The translations under genes and the position numbers were made by a program. From Luteibacter pinisoli (GTDB taxonomy: Bacteria > Pseudomonadota > Gammaproteobacteria > Xanthomonadales > Rhodanobacteraceae), in contig NZ_CP041046.1 of NCBI RefSeq assembly GCF_006385595.1, positions 2,232,001-2,296,000 on the forward strand: a DNA stretch of 64,000 bases, in the 5' to 3' direction. A model generated the notes under the pieces. It was not told where the DNA came from. It worked only from the letters and a program-made list of their open reading frames with translations, and did no database searches. Below are positions 7,791-15,793 of this stretch, piece after piece (position 1 is the first letter of the stretch; the number at the start of each line of letters is the position of its first letter).

Positions 7791-10700
7791 ATGACCCGAC
7801 TCTCCTTTCCATGGCGCCTCGTGCTCTCCTGCCTGGCCACGCTGCTTGTCGGCTCCGCGGCGCAGGCCACCACGGTAACGATCACCAAGACGCCGCCTGG
7901 CGTCACGTCGAAGGTCGCCCCGAACATCGTGGTGACCTTCGACGATTCCGGCTCGATGAATTCGACGTCCATCCCCGATGCGATGGACGATAACAACGGC
8001 AAGAAGTACTACTACTCGGCAACGGGCAATCCGATCTACTTCGATCCGACCGTCACGTACGTGGTGCCACCGGACGCCCTCGGCCAGCCGCTGGGCACGC
8101 CGACGTTCACCTCCGCGTGGCGCGATGGCTATTGCGCGAACACCCTGAACAAGAAGTGCTGGTCGCCGAACAACGGCAAGTACCTCGACCCTGTGTTGGT
8201 GAACCTCAGCACGTCGTTCAGCACCAACTTCCTGACCAACGTGCTGGCGGGTAACTCGCCCTGCCCGCGCGATGCCAATGAAACTGGCTGGTACCGCAGC
8301 AACGGCACCTGCGCGGCCCTCGAGATTCCCACCGCCGTGCGTGGCGCACACGTGACGACGGTGCTCGGCATCCCGGTCAGTACGACGTACGACACCGGCG
8401 CGTTTTACTACGTGTGCACCTCGCCCACGGACGAAAGCACCTGCACCTACCACCTGGTGTCCAACGAGTCGGCGGCGATCCAGGCCAACTTCGCCATCTG
8501 GTACAGCTATTACCGGACGCGCAACTTCAATGCGCGCGCGGCGATCGGGCGGGTGTTTGGAGCGATTGCTGACAACGCCGTGCGCGTGAGCTGGCAGACG
8601 CTGCAGAGCCAGACCGGCAGTGGCGCGTACTATACCGGCGCCGGCTCGTATTCCGGGCTGGCCTACGGCGCCCTCGCCACGGCGAGCAAGATCCTCGAAC
8701 TGGCGAACACCAGCGGTTGCGCGGGCACGGCCACCAGTGACACCTGCTGGCGCAGCCAGTTCATGAACTGGATTTACGGGGTTCCGGCAAGCGGTGGTAC
8801 GCCCACGCGCGTCGCGACCATTGCCGCCGGCGAGTTCTACAAGCGCAAGCTTTCCACATCGCCTACGTCGCAGGATCCGTACTGGAACGGCAGCACGAGC
8901 ACGCCGGGCGAACTGGCCTGCCGCAAGAACTTCCATATGCTGGTGACGGACGGCTACTGGAATGGTGATTCGCCGAAGGCCGTCGCCACGCCCGACAACA
9001 CGGCGACGACCTTGCCGGACAACAAGTCGTATTCCGTCTCCGATCCGAACTCCAAGATTTACTGGAACCAGTCCGGCACCACGTCGCCGTCGCTGGCCGA
9101 CATCGCCTTCAACTACTGGGCGACCGACCTGCGTACCGACCTGAACAACATCGTGCCGGCCTACTGGCCGGACCTGAGCACGGGTGTCACCAGCGCAACC
9201 GCCACCGTGGATCCCGCCAACCCGGGCGCCACGGGCGAGGTCTACTTCAACCCGGCAAACGACCCGGCGACCTGGCAGCACATGTCGCAGTACATGGTGA
9301 CCATGGGTATCTCCGGCACGCTGGATTACGATGGTGATTACCTCGCCCTGCGCAAGGGCAGCAAGTCGTGGCCGAACCCGGACACGGGCGGTGGCGCCGT
9401 CAACATCGACGACACCTGGCATGCGGCCATCAACAGCCGCGGCGGCTACTTCAGCGCGGCGGATCCGACGTCCCTGGTCAGCAGCCTGAGCAGCATCCTG
9501 TCCTCGGTGATCGCCAGCAGCTCGACCTCGCTGACGCTCAGCCTGAGCACCAACGTGCTGACGGCAAACGCCATCGCCTACTTCGCAGGCTACGACACCA
9601 CCAGTTGGGGTGGTACGTTTGAAGCGCACCCCGTGAGCAGTGCGGGTGTCGTGGGCGCGGCGCTGTGGTCCGCCGGCGCAAAGCTTGACCTGCGCAGCCC
9701 GGCCAGTGACCCCCGGCAGATCGCCACGAGCACGGGCCCGGGCACCGGCACGGGAACCACCTTCACGTACGACAACCTGAGCACGGCTGAGAAGGCAGCG
9801 CTCAACTCGTCGGATGGGACGGGCGCAACGGCGACCATCGATAACCTCGGCGTCCAGCGCGTCGCGTGGTTGAGCGGTACGCGAACGCTCGAAGGCACGA
9901 CCTTCCGCACGCGCGCCACCACGCTGGGCGCCATCTTCGGTTCACAGCCGGCGTATGTGGGAGCGGCATCGGGCAACTACAGCGATAGCTTCCCTGCGAA
10001 CTCGCCAGAAGCCGCTACCGGTGCACCCACATACTCATCGTTCCTCGCGACGGCATCCACACGCCAGCCCGTGGTCTACGTGGGAGCGAACGATGGCATG
10101 CTGCACGCGTTCGATGCCCGTCTCGCGGCGGTCGCGGGCGGTAAGGAGGGTAGCGAGCGGTGGGCCTACGTGCCGGCGACCGTCTATCCGAACCTGCCCG
10201 CGCAGAGCAAGCTCAACCAGTTCACGTTTACCCCCACCGTGGACGGCAGCCCGGTGACCGGCGATGTGTATTTCGCCAACGCCAATGCCACGAACGCCAG
10301 CACGAAGGGCTGGCATACGCTGCTCGTCGGATCACTGCGTTACGGTGGCCGTGGCGTGTTCGGCATCGACATCACCGACCCCACCGCCATGACCACCGCC
10401 AGCGCCGTCGCCACGAAGGTGCTTTGGGAGTTCAACAGCGACAGCGTCTCCACCGTGGGGACGCCCGGCAACCTGGGTTACACCTTTGGCACGCCGGTGA
10501 TCGCGCGCATCGCGTGGACCAATAGCGCCGCCAGCGGCACCACGCCGGCCAACATCGGCCGCTGGGTCGTGCTCGTGCCAGGCGGGTATTTCCCGGATGG
10601 CAGTACCGCAACGGCAGCGGGCAACAGCTACAGCTCGCTGTTCGTGCTGGACGCGCAGACGGGCACGTTGCTCAAGGAAATCCGTACGCCGACGGGCGCA

Positions 10701-11558
10701 GGTGCCACCGCGAGCCATGGCCTGTTCACCCCCACGCTGGGGGACTACGACGGCGACCAGGTGGCCGACGTCGCGTTCGCCGGCGACCTCGACGGTAACG
10801 TGTGGCGCATTGATCTATCCAACGCATCGCTGAGCAGCACCACGCAGTCACAAGGTGTCAGCCTGCTGTTCAAGCCGGCAACGGCAAACGCCCAGTCCAT
10901 CACGACGGCACCGCGCCTCGTGGCGGATCCGAATTCGGCTTACTTCATGGTGGTGTTCGGCACGGGCCGGTTCCTCAGTACGGCGGATAGCGCCGACACG
11001 ACCGTGCAAGCCATCTATGGCGTTCGCGATCCGGGCGCAGCGGTGACGACACCGGTCACCCTCAGTGCCCTTACCCAGCAGACGATGTCCGTGGATGCGA
11101 CGACGGGCGCGATCGGCGTCTCCAACAATACGGTGCCGACCACCAGTTCGGGGTGGTACCTCGCGCTGAACAATCCCGCGGGCGAGCGCGTGGTGGTGAC
11201 GCCGGCGCTGGATGCCACATCCAATACCGTGACGTTCAGCACGCTCATCCCGACCGCGAATGATCCTTGCACGACGGCGGGTTCAGGCTCCTTCCTCGCG
11301 CTGGACGGTACGACGGGCACCGCCGCCTACGGCGTTTCGATCGGCGCCTCGGGATACAACGTCGGCACCGGCTTCTCGCTGGCCGGCGCACGTGTCACCG
11401 GCACCGCGACCTCCGGCGCCCTGAGCACGGCGGCCAGCCTGAGCGGCGCGAAGTCACTCCCGCCGGGCATGACGACGACGTATAACGGGTATACGCCAAG
11501 CACCGCCATCCCCACCGCACGCCGCCGCTCGTGGCGCGTGCTGAACAGCGAGAACTGA
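7791..11558 (+). CDS. pilY1: Type IV pilus adhesin/biogenesis factor PilY1
   Basis: A 1255-residue secreted protein. A Sec signal peptide ends near QAA (residue ~26). It is followed by a von Willebrand A-like region with the metal-site motif D51-D-S-G-S55, and by a C-terminal seven-bladed PilY1 propeller (from about residue 760; YVGANDGMLHAF is the usual first-blade motif). A calcium-binding loop of the type DYDGDQVAD lies near residues 985-993, matching the site which in Pseudomonas PilY1 controls pilus extension and retraction. PilY1 acts at the pilus tip in adhesion, mechanosensing and counteracting retraction. It is between pilX and pilE in one operon. Confidence 0.93.
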   Translation: MTRLSFPWRLVLSCLATLLVGSAAQATTVTITKTPPGVTSKVAPNIVVTFDDSGSMNSTSIPDAMDDNNGKKYYYSATGNPIYFDPTVTYVVPPDALGQPLGTPTFTSAWRDGYCANTLNKKCWSPNNGKYLDPVLVNLSTSFSTNFLTNVLAGNSPCPRDANETGWYRSNGTCAALEIPTAVRGAHVTTVLGIPVSTTYDTGAFYYVCTSPTDESTCTYHLVSNESAAIQANFAIWYSYYRTRNFNARAAIGRVFGAIADNAVRVSWQTLQSQTGSGAYYTGAGSYSGLAYGALATASKILELANTSGCAGTATSDTCWRSQFMNWIYGVPASGGTPTRVATIAAGEFYKRKLSTSPTSQDPYWNGSTSTPGELACRKNFHMLVTDGYWNGDSPKAVATPDNTATTLPDNKSYSVSDPNSKIYWNQSGTTSPSLADIAFNYWATDLRTDLNNIVPAYWPDLSTGVTSATATVDPANPGATGEVYFNPANDPATWQHMSQYMVTMGISGTLDYDGDYLALRKGSKSWPNPDTGGGAVNIDDTWHAAINSRGGYFSAADPTSLVSSLSSILSSVIASSSTSLTLSLSTNVLTANAIAYFAGYDTTSWGGTFEAHPVSSAGVVGAALWSAGAKLDLRSPASDPRQIATSTGPGTGTGTTFTYDNLSTAEKAALNSSDGTGATATIDNLGVQRVAWLSGTRTLEGTTFRTRATTLGAIFGSQPAYVGAASGNYSDSFPANSPEAATGAPTYSSFLATASTRQPVVYVGANDGMLHAFDARLAAVAGGKEGSERWAYVPATVYPNLPAQSKLNQFTFTPTVDGSPVTGDVYFANANATNASTKGWHTLLVGSLRYGGRGVFGIDITDPTAMTTASAVATKVLWEFNSDSVSTVGTPGNLGYTFGTPVIARIAWTNSAASGTTPANIGRWVVLVPGGYFPDGSTATAAGNSYSSLFVLDAQTGTLLKEIRTPTGAGATASHGLFTPTLGDYDGDQVADVAFAGDLDGNVWRIDLSNASLSSTTQSQGVSLLFKPATANAQSITTAPRLVADPNSAYFMVVFGTGRFLSTADSADTTVQAIYGVRDPGAAVTTPVTLSALTQQTMSVDATTGAIGVSNNTVPTTSSGWYLALNNPAGERVVVTPALDATSNTVTFSTLIPTANDPCTTAGSGSFLALDGTTGTAAYGVSIGASGYNVGTGFSLAGARVTGTATSGALSTAASLSGAKSLPPGMTTTYNGYTPSTAIPTARRRSWRVLNSEN

Positions 11559-11559
11559 T

Positions 11560-12000
11560 ATGCCCAGGATGCGCCAGCGCCGTGGTGGTTTCTCCCTCAT
11601 CGAGCTGATGGTGGCCGTGGTGGTGATGGCGATCCTCGCCGCCATCGCCATCCCGCAGTACAACCGGTACAGCTTGCGCGCCCGCCGGGCTGACGGACAG
11701 AAGTTGCTGCTGGCGATCGGCAATGCCGAGGAGCGTTATTACGCGCAGCAGAACAAGTACGCGGACCTGAAGACGATCGGCTTCTCCGCGACCACCACGG
11801 CGACGTCCGATAGCGGCTACTACGCCGCCACCGTTGACGTGACGGCGGTGAACACCTTCGCGGCGCAAGCCTTCAAGGCGACGGCGGCACCCGTCGCCGG
11901 CGGCCCGCAGGCCAAGGACGCCTGCCTGTCCCTGACGTACACCAACACGGGCGTGAAGGACCAGACCGGCAACGCGACCACCAACGGGAGCTGCTGGTGA
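11560..12000 (+). CDS. pilE: Type IV pilin-like protein PilE
   Basis: A 146-residue pilin with leader MPRMRQRRG, cleavage site G|FSLIELMVAVVVMAILAAIA, Glu at +5, and a C-terminal disulfide-loop pair (DACLSL ... NGSCW). The size and operon position match the minor pilin PilE that lies downstream of pilY1 in Pseudomonas and Xanthomonas. The start codon is one base after the pilY1 stop, and its end overlaps the next gene by 4 nt, so it is part of the same transcript. A major pilin is less likely because of this context. Confidence 0.88.
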   Translation: MPRMRQRRGGFSLIELMVAVVVMAILAAIAIPQYNRYSLRARRADGQKLLLAIGNAEERYYAQQNKYADLKTIGFSATTTATSDSGYYAATVDVTAVNTFAAQAFKATAAPVAGGPQAKDACLSLTYTNTGVKDQTGNATTNGSCW

Positions 12001-12593
12001 AAGCGCGTGGCTTCACCCTGCTGGAACTGCTGGTGGTGATCGTCATCACCGCCGTACTCGCCGCCATTGCCATTCCGCAGTTCCGCACGATGATCCAGAA
12101 GCATCGCGTACGCAGCGCCACGGACAACCTCCAGGCCTCGCTGGATTATGCGAGGGCCGAGGCCGTGCTCCGCGCCACTTATGTTTCGGTGTGTGCCAGT
12201 GCGGATAACGCCACCTGCTCGGGCACGAAAACCTACGAGACAGGCTGGCTGGTGTACGCCCACCCCGTCGCCACCACGGCCTCGACAGACACCTACGATG
12301 CGACGGCCAGCAAGGGCATGCAGCTGCTCCGCGCCAGTGGCCCGCTGACCCTGGTCTCGGCCCGAGCGCTGGATACCAACGTCATCACGTATGGCCAGCA
12401 GGGCCAGCTGGAGCCGCTGGCCTCGCGCACCAACGCGAGCCAGCCGATGTCGTTCGTCGTGTGCGCCGTCACCACGGGCACCGCGCTGCCCGGCCAGAAC
12501 ACCACCAACGTCCCCGGCTCGCTGATCGGGATCAGCGCCTTCGGCGCCTCGGTGGGCACCAAGCTCAACACCACGGACGCCTGCACGCTCTGA
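11997..12593 (+). CDS. fimT: GspH/FimT-type pseudopilin
   Basis: A 198-residue pseudopilin starting at GTG, which overlaps the pilE stop (GTGA). The N-terminus MKARG|FTLLELLVVIVITAVLAAIAIPQF is a canonical prepilin cleavage region, and the following RSATDNLQASLDYARAEAVLR is the GspH/FimT signature. FimT and FimU start the minor pilin cluster in Pseudomonas aeruginosa; here the family member is last. FimT of competent gammaproteobacteria has been shown to bind DNA; the C-terminus here is not markedly basic, so that role is uncertain. Confidence 0.88.
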   Translation: MKARGFTLLELLVVIVITAVLAAIAIPQFRTMIQKHRVRSATDNLQASLDYARAEAVLRATYVSVCASADNATCSGTKTYETGWLVYAHPVATTASTDTYDATASKGMQLLRASGPLTLVSARALDTNVITYGQQGQLEPLASRTNASQPMSFVVCAVTTGTALPGQNTTNVPGSLIGISAFGASVGTKLNTTDACTL

Positions 12594-12640
12594 GTTTTGC
12601 GCTACAGTCCGGCCCTGTTCCTTCCGACCAGGAGAGCCCG

Positions 12641-13039
12641 ATGATCGACCATACCGGCGTCACCGTCAGTGACTTCGAACGCAGCAAGGCGTTCTACACC
12701 ACCGTGCTCGCGACCATCGGCTACGAGCTGCTGGCCATCTTCCCCGCCTCGGTCACCGGGCGTACCGACGTCGCCGGGTTCGGCGCGGACGGCAAGGCGG
12801 ACTTCTGGATCTACAAGGGCGAGCCGAACCGACCGCCGGTCCACGTCGCCTTCCGCGTCACCGACCGCAAGCATGTCCATGCCTTCCACGAGGCCGCGCT
12901 GGCGGCTGGCGGCACCGACAATGGCCCGCCGGGACCGCGCTCGCATTACCACGAGGGCTACTACGGCGGCTTTGCCCTGGACCCGGACGGCCACAACATC
13001 GAAGCCGTGTTCCACGGCCAGGCCCGCCTCGGCGGCTGA
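12641..13039 (+). CDS. VOC family (glyoxalase/bleomycin-resistance fold) protein
   Basis: A 132-residue protein of the vicinal oxygen chelate fold: MIDHTGVTVSDFERSKAFY at the start and the terminal metal-ligand motif DPDGHNIEAVFH. Metal ligands inferred are His4 and the Glu of NIEAV, plus a His in VHVAF. The family covers lyases, dioxygenases and antibiotic-binding proteins; no specific substrate can be assigned. The ATG at 12641 has the ribosome site AGGAGAG. It stands alone, convergent with the DUF488 gene. Confidence 0.88.
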   Translation: MIDHTGVTVSDFERSKAFYTTVLATIGYELLAIFPASVTGRTDVAGFGADGKADFWIYKGEPNRPPVHVAFRVTDRKHVHAFHEAALAAGGTDNGPPGPRSHYHEGYYGGFALDPDGHNIEAVFHGQARLGG

Positions 13040-13043
13040 GGCG

Positions 13044-13406
13044 TCAGCGCGCGTGGTTCAGGAAGCGCGCAAGGACGACTGCATGGTTCACGGCGTGGTC
13101 CCTGGCGCCATAGAGCAGCGTCGTCCGGCCGGGCGGTGACCCGGCCCGCGCCTCCTTCACGAACGGGTTCGCTTTCAGCTCGGCCAGGTAGCGGTCGGTG
13201 AACTCGGCGAAACGCTCCTCCTGGTGGTTGAACCAGACCCGCAGTTCGGGGGTGGGGGCGATGTCCTTCCACCAGTCATCCAGCGCCGCGCGCTCACGCG
13301 AGACGCCTCGCGGCCACAGCCGATCCACCAGGACGCGGCGGCCGTCGTCCGGCGCGGGCTCGTCACGCACCGGCTTGATCACGAACGTGGTTCGATGGGA
13401 AGCCAT
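13044..13406 (-). CDS. DUF488 family protein
   Basis: A 120-residue soluble protein of DUF488 (YeaO-like): motifs RVLVDRLWPRGV, ALDDWWKDIAPTPELRxWF and TLLYGARD are diagnostic. The ATG at 13406 is preceded by GGAGG at 8 nt spacing and is preferred over an in-frame GTG three codons upstream that would overlap that site. Function is unknown. Its stop lies 4 bp from that of the convergent VOC gene. Confidence 0.87.
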   Translation of the reverse strand: MASHRTTFVIKPVRDEPAPDDGRRVLVDRLWPRGVSRERAALDDWWKDIAPTPELRVWFNHQEERFAEFTDRYLAELKANPFVKEARAGSPPGRTTLLYGARDHAVNHAVVLARFLNHAR

Positions 13407-13460
13407 GCCAGGCACCTCCGGGCGGTATCATGCCGCGTTGAATCGTTGATTGGCGCTGCC

Positions 13461-14303
13461 TTGTCACACTACACCGGCCCCCTGCTCACGGAACCCACGG
13501 CCCAGGCCCTCCTGGCGGCGCATAAGGCGGGTGCCAGCGTCTGGACCGGCTCGCTCGACCTCGGCCGCAGCGAGGGCACCGCCAGCTTGCACGACGAAGC
13601 ATGGACCTGGCTTGGCACGCCCTACCCTTACCCCGGCAAGATCAAGCCGCGGACGATCTACGCGTGGGACGGCGAGGACTTCGAGCCGGTGTCGCGGTTC
13701 GCCGGCTCGCTGATCAAGCTGGTGCCGACCGAATGGGGCGTGCCCACCTTCGAGATCGACGGCATCAAGATGCTGCCCACGTCGAAGGAATCCCCGCTCG
13801 ATGACGCGCGCCGCAAGGTCGCCCTGGTGGATCCGCGCGGGAAGGTAGTCCTGGATACGTGTGGCGGCCTCGGTTACTTTGCCGCCTGCTGCCTCGACGC
13901 GGGCGTCGCGCAGATCCAGTCGTTCGAAAAGAACCCGGACGTGCTCTGGCTGCGCACGATCAATCCGTACTCGCCCGACCCTGACGCCGCCGAGGCGAGC
14001 GGCCGCCTGCACCTGCAGCAGGGTGATGTGTCGGAGCGCATCGCGTCCATCGCCGATGGCTCCGTCGACGCCATCCTGCACGACCCACCGCGCTTCGGCA
14101 TCGCCGGCGAGCTCTATTCGCAGGTGTTCTACAACGAACTGGCGCGCGTGATCCGCCGCGGTGGCCGCCTGTTCCACTACACCGGCAGCCCGAACAAGCT
14201 GACCACTGGCCGCGACGTGCCGACGGAAGTGGCCACCCGTCTTGGCAAGGCCGGCTTCGAGGCGAAGCTGGCCCTGGACGGGGTGTTCGCCACGCGCCGC
14301 TAG
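13461..14303 (+). CDS. Class I SAM-dependent methyltransferase
   Basis: A 280-residue protein with a SAM-binding motif I VLDTCGGLGYFA (about residues 131-142), an acidic motif II QSFEKNPD and a motif IV AILHDPPRFG. The DPPR tetrapeptide resembles RNA m5C/m5U methyltransferases, but the overall pattern is closer to the spermine-synthase-like methyltransferases of archaea and bacteria. The substrate is not clear. No ATG is in a suitable position; TTG at 13461 or TTG at 13446 are the candidates. It shares its stop with the convergent GH43 gene through a CTAG overlap of 4 nt. Confidence 0.82.
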   Translation: MSHYTGPLLTEPTAQALLAAHKAGASVWTGSLDLGRSEGTASLHDEAWTWLGTPYPYPGKIKPRTIYAWDGEDFEPVSRFAGSLIKLVPTEWGVPTFEIDGIKMLPTSKESPLDDARRKVALVDPRGKVVLDTCGGLGYFAACCLDAGVAQIQSFEKNPDVLWLRTINPYSPDPDAAEASGRLHLQQGDVSERIASIADGSVDAILHDPPRFGIAGELYSQVFYNELARVIRRGGRLFHYTGSPNKLTTGRDVPTEVATRLGKAGFEAKLALDGVFATRR

Positions 14304-15682
14304 GGCGCGGGCTTCAAGGCGCCGAACGCCGCGTCGCCGCCTTCGGCTTCCAGCGTCACCGCCAGCCGCGTCCCCGCAGGCACGTCCTTCGCCAGCCGGA
14401 TCGATTCGCCGCGCGGTGACCAGCTGAGCTGTGCCGTGGTGAACTCATGCGAGCCCAGCAGATCGCCCGGTTTCCCATCCGCCTGCATGGCATGGACGCT
14501 GACGCGCAGCGTGCCGGCGCCGTCACCATGGCGATACAAGGGGAGACGCACCGCCGCCTCGCCTTCCCCGCGCACGACGATAAGCGTCACGGGCTTGCCC
14601 GGCACCACGGGAACGTTCACCGCCACCGCGCTTGCCGCGGCCGCGCCAGGGTTCGGGAACGTGGCAGCGCACGCCAGTGGCAGGATGGCGCCGGATGCAT
14701 CGAATCGCAGCGGCTCCTGGAACTGCGTCGCGAGGCCCTCGTTGATGGCGCCACGGTCCCATCGATCGGACTGATACAGGTACATCGTGCCGCCGTCGCC
14801 GGGCAATGCCGCGACATCCGCCGGCTGCCCGCCACAGGAATCCTTGCTGATCGGCAGCCCGCGATGCAGCGGATCGGTGGCTCCCTTCCGGCCCTGCCAC
14901 GGCCCCAGCGGCGACGTCGCGTGCAGGTACGACGTGCCGGTCGCGCAGTAGCCACAGTTGGGATCGGAATACGTGAGGTAGTAGGTCGCCCCGCGCCGGA
15001 ACATCGACGGTGCCTCGGTCGCCTTCAGGCCCATGCGCACGTAGCTCCCGGTGCCGCTCGTATAGTCGGCATCCAGGCGCTCCACGACGATGTCGCCCTT
15101 TTTCTGCCAGTCGGTGTAGGCGAGGTAAGCCACGCCGTCCTCGTCAACGAAGACATCCTGGTCGCCGTGGTTCAGCCCCGGCGGCAACCCCGTGTTGATC
15201 GCGAGCGTCGGCAGGGCGACCTCCGCAAAGGGGCCCGTGGGCGTCGCCGAGGTGAACACGTGGTAGCCCACGCCCACGTCGTAGCTGTTGGTCCACAGCA
15301 CGTACCGATGCGTACGGGCGTTGAACACCACATGCGGCCGGTAGCAACCATACGTGCTGCCGTCGCAGCGCTTCTGCCATACGGCCGTCGATGCGTCGAA
15401 GAGCGCGCCTTCGTCATGCCAGGTGGCGAGATCCGGCGACGAGTAGACGCGGAATCCGCAGAACGGCGCGCCCTTGTGGTTCCACTGGTAGCCGCAGCCG
15501 TATTGGGTGCCGTAGAGGTAATAACGGCCGTTGAAGTACTGCAGGTCGCCATCGTGGGCGTCGATGGCGTTGCCGCGGTCGTCGAGACGGAAGGTGCCTG
15601 GCGCGCCGTTGATCACGGTGGCGGCAACCAGCGGCCCGGAAAGCATCAGGCAGGCGAGAACGGCAAGGAAACGATGCAGCAC
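14300..15682 (-). CDS. Secreted GH43-like glycoside hydrolase
   Basis: A 460-residue protein with signal peptide MLHRFLAVLACLMLSGPLVAA. The region 40-330 is a five-bladed propeller of glycoside hydrolase family 43 type: the catalytic base region HDGD (Asp44/46) followed by GRYYLYG, the second acidic residue in HGDQDVFVDEDG (Asp174/176) and the acid Glu223 in TEAPSMF. Family 43 enzymes act on arabinan, xylan and galactan side chains; which one applies here cannot be told. The C-terminal ~110 residues form a beta-rich accessory domain. Divergent from the large glycosidase 110 bp away, suggesting joint regulation and use of a plant or fungal polysaccharide. Confidence 0.83.
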   Translation of the reverse strand: MLHRFLAVLACLMLSGPLVAATVINGAPGTFRLDDRGNAIDAHDGDLQYFNGRYYLYGTQYGCGYQWNHKGAPFCGFRVYSSPDLATWHDEGALFDASTAVWQKRCDGSTYGCYRPHVVFNARTHRYVLWTNSYDVGVGYHVFTSATPTGPFAEVALPTLAINTGLPPGLNHGDQDVFVDEDGVAYLAYTDWQKKGDIVVERLDADYTSGTGSYVRMGLKATEAPSMFRRGATYYLTYSDPNCGYCATGTSYLHATSPLGPWQGRKGATDPLHRGLPISKDSCGGQPADVAALPGDGGTMYLYQSDRWDRGAINEGLATQFQEPLRFDASGAILPLACAATFPNPGAAAASAVAVNVPVVPGKPVTLIVVRGEGEAAVRLPLYRHGDGAGTLRVSVHAMQADGKPGDLLGSHEFTTAQLSWSPRGESIRLAKDVPAGTRLAVTLEAEGGDAAFGALKPAP

Positions 15683-15774
15683 GCGGCAGCTCCTTCAGTG
15701 AAGCCCCTGAGTGTGCCACAGCGGGTTAGCCAGAAAGGGCTGTGTTTCACCGCGTTACGTGATTAGTCTGTGAG

Positions 15775-15793
15775 ACCTCCCCGGAGGTGTCCC
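15775..15793 (+). promoter_or_regulatory. Self-complementary ribosome binding site
   Basis: ACCTCCccGGAGGT (15775-15788) is a perfect inverted repeat whose right arm is the Shine-Dalgarno sequence GGAGG, 6 nt before the ATG at 15794. As RNA it can form a 5-bp stem with a 4-nt loop that hides the ribosome site. Structure seen; regulatory effect inferred. Confidence 0.45.

Noticed and set aside
7746..9629. Minus-strand open frame of 627 codons opposite pilX/pilY1
   Set aside because: Arg/Gly/His/Val-rich shadow frame; PilY1 motifs on the plus strand are unambiguous.
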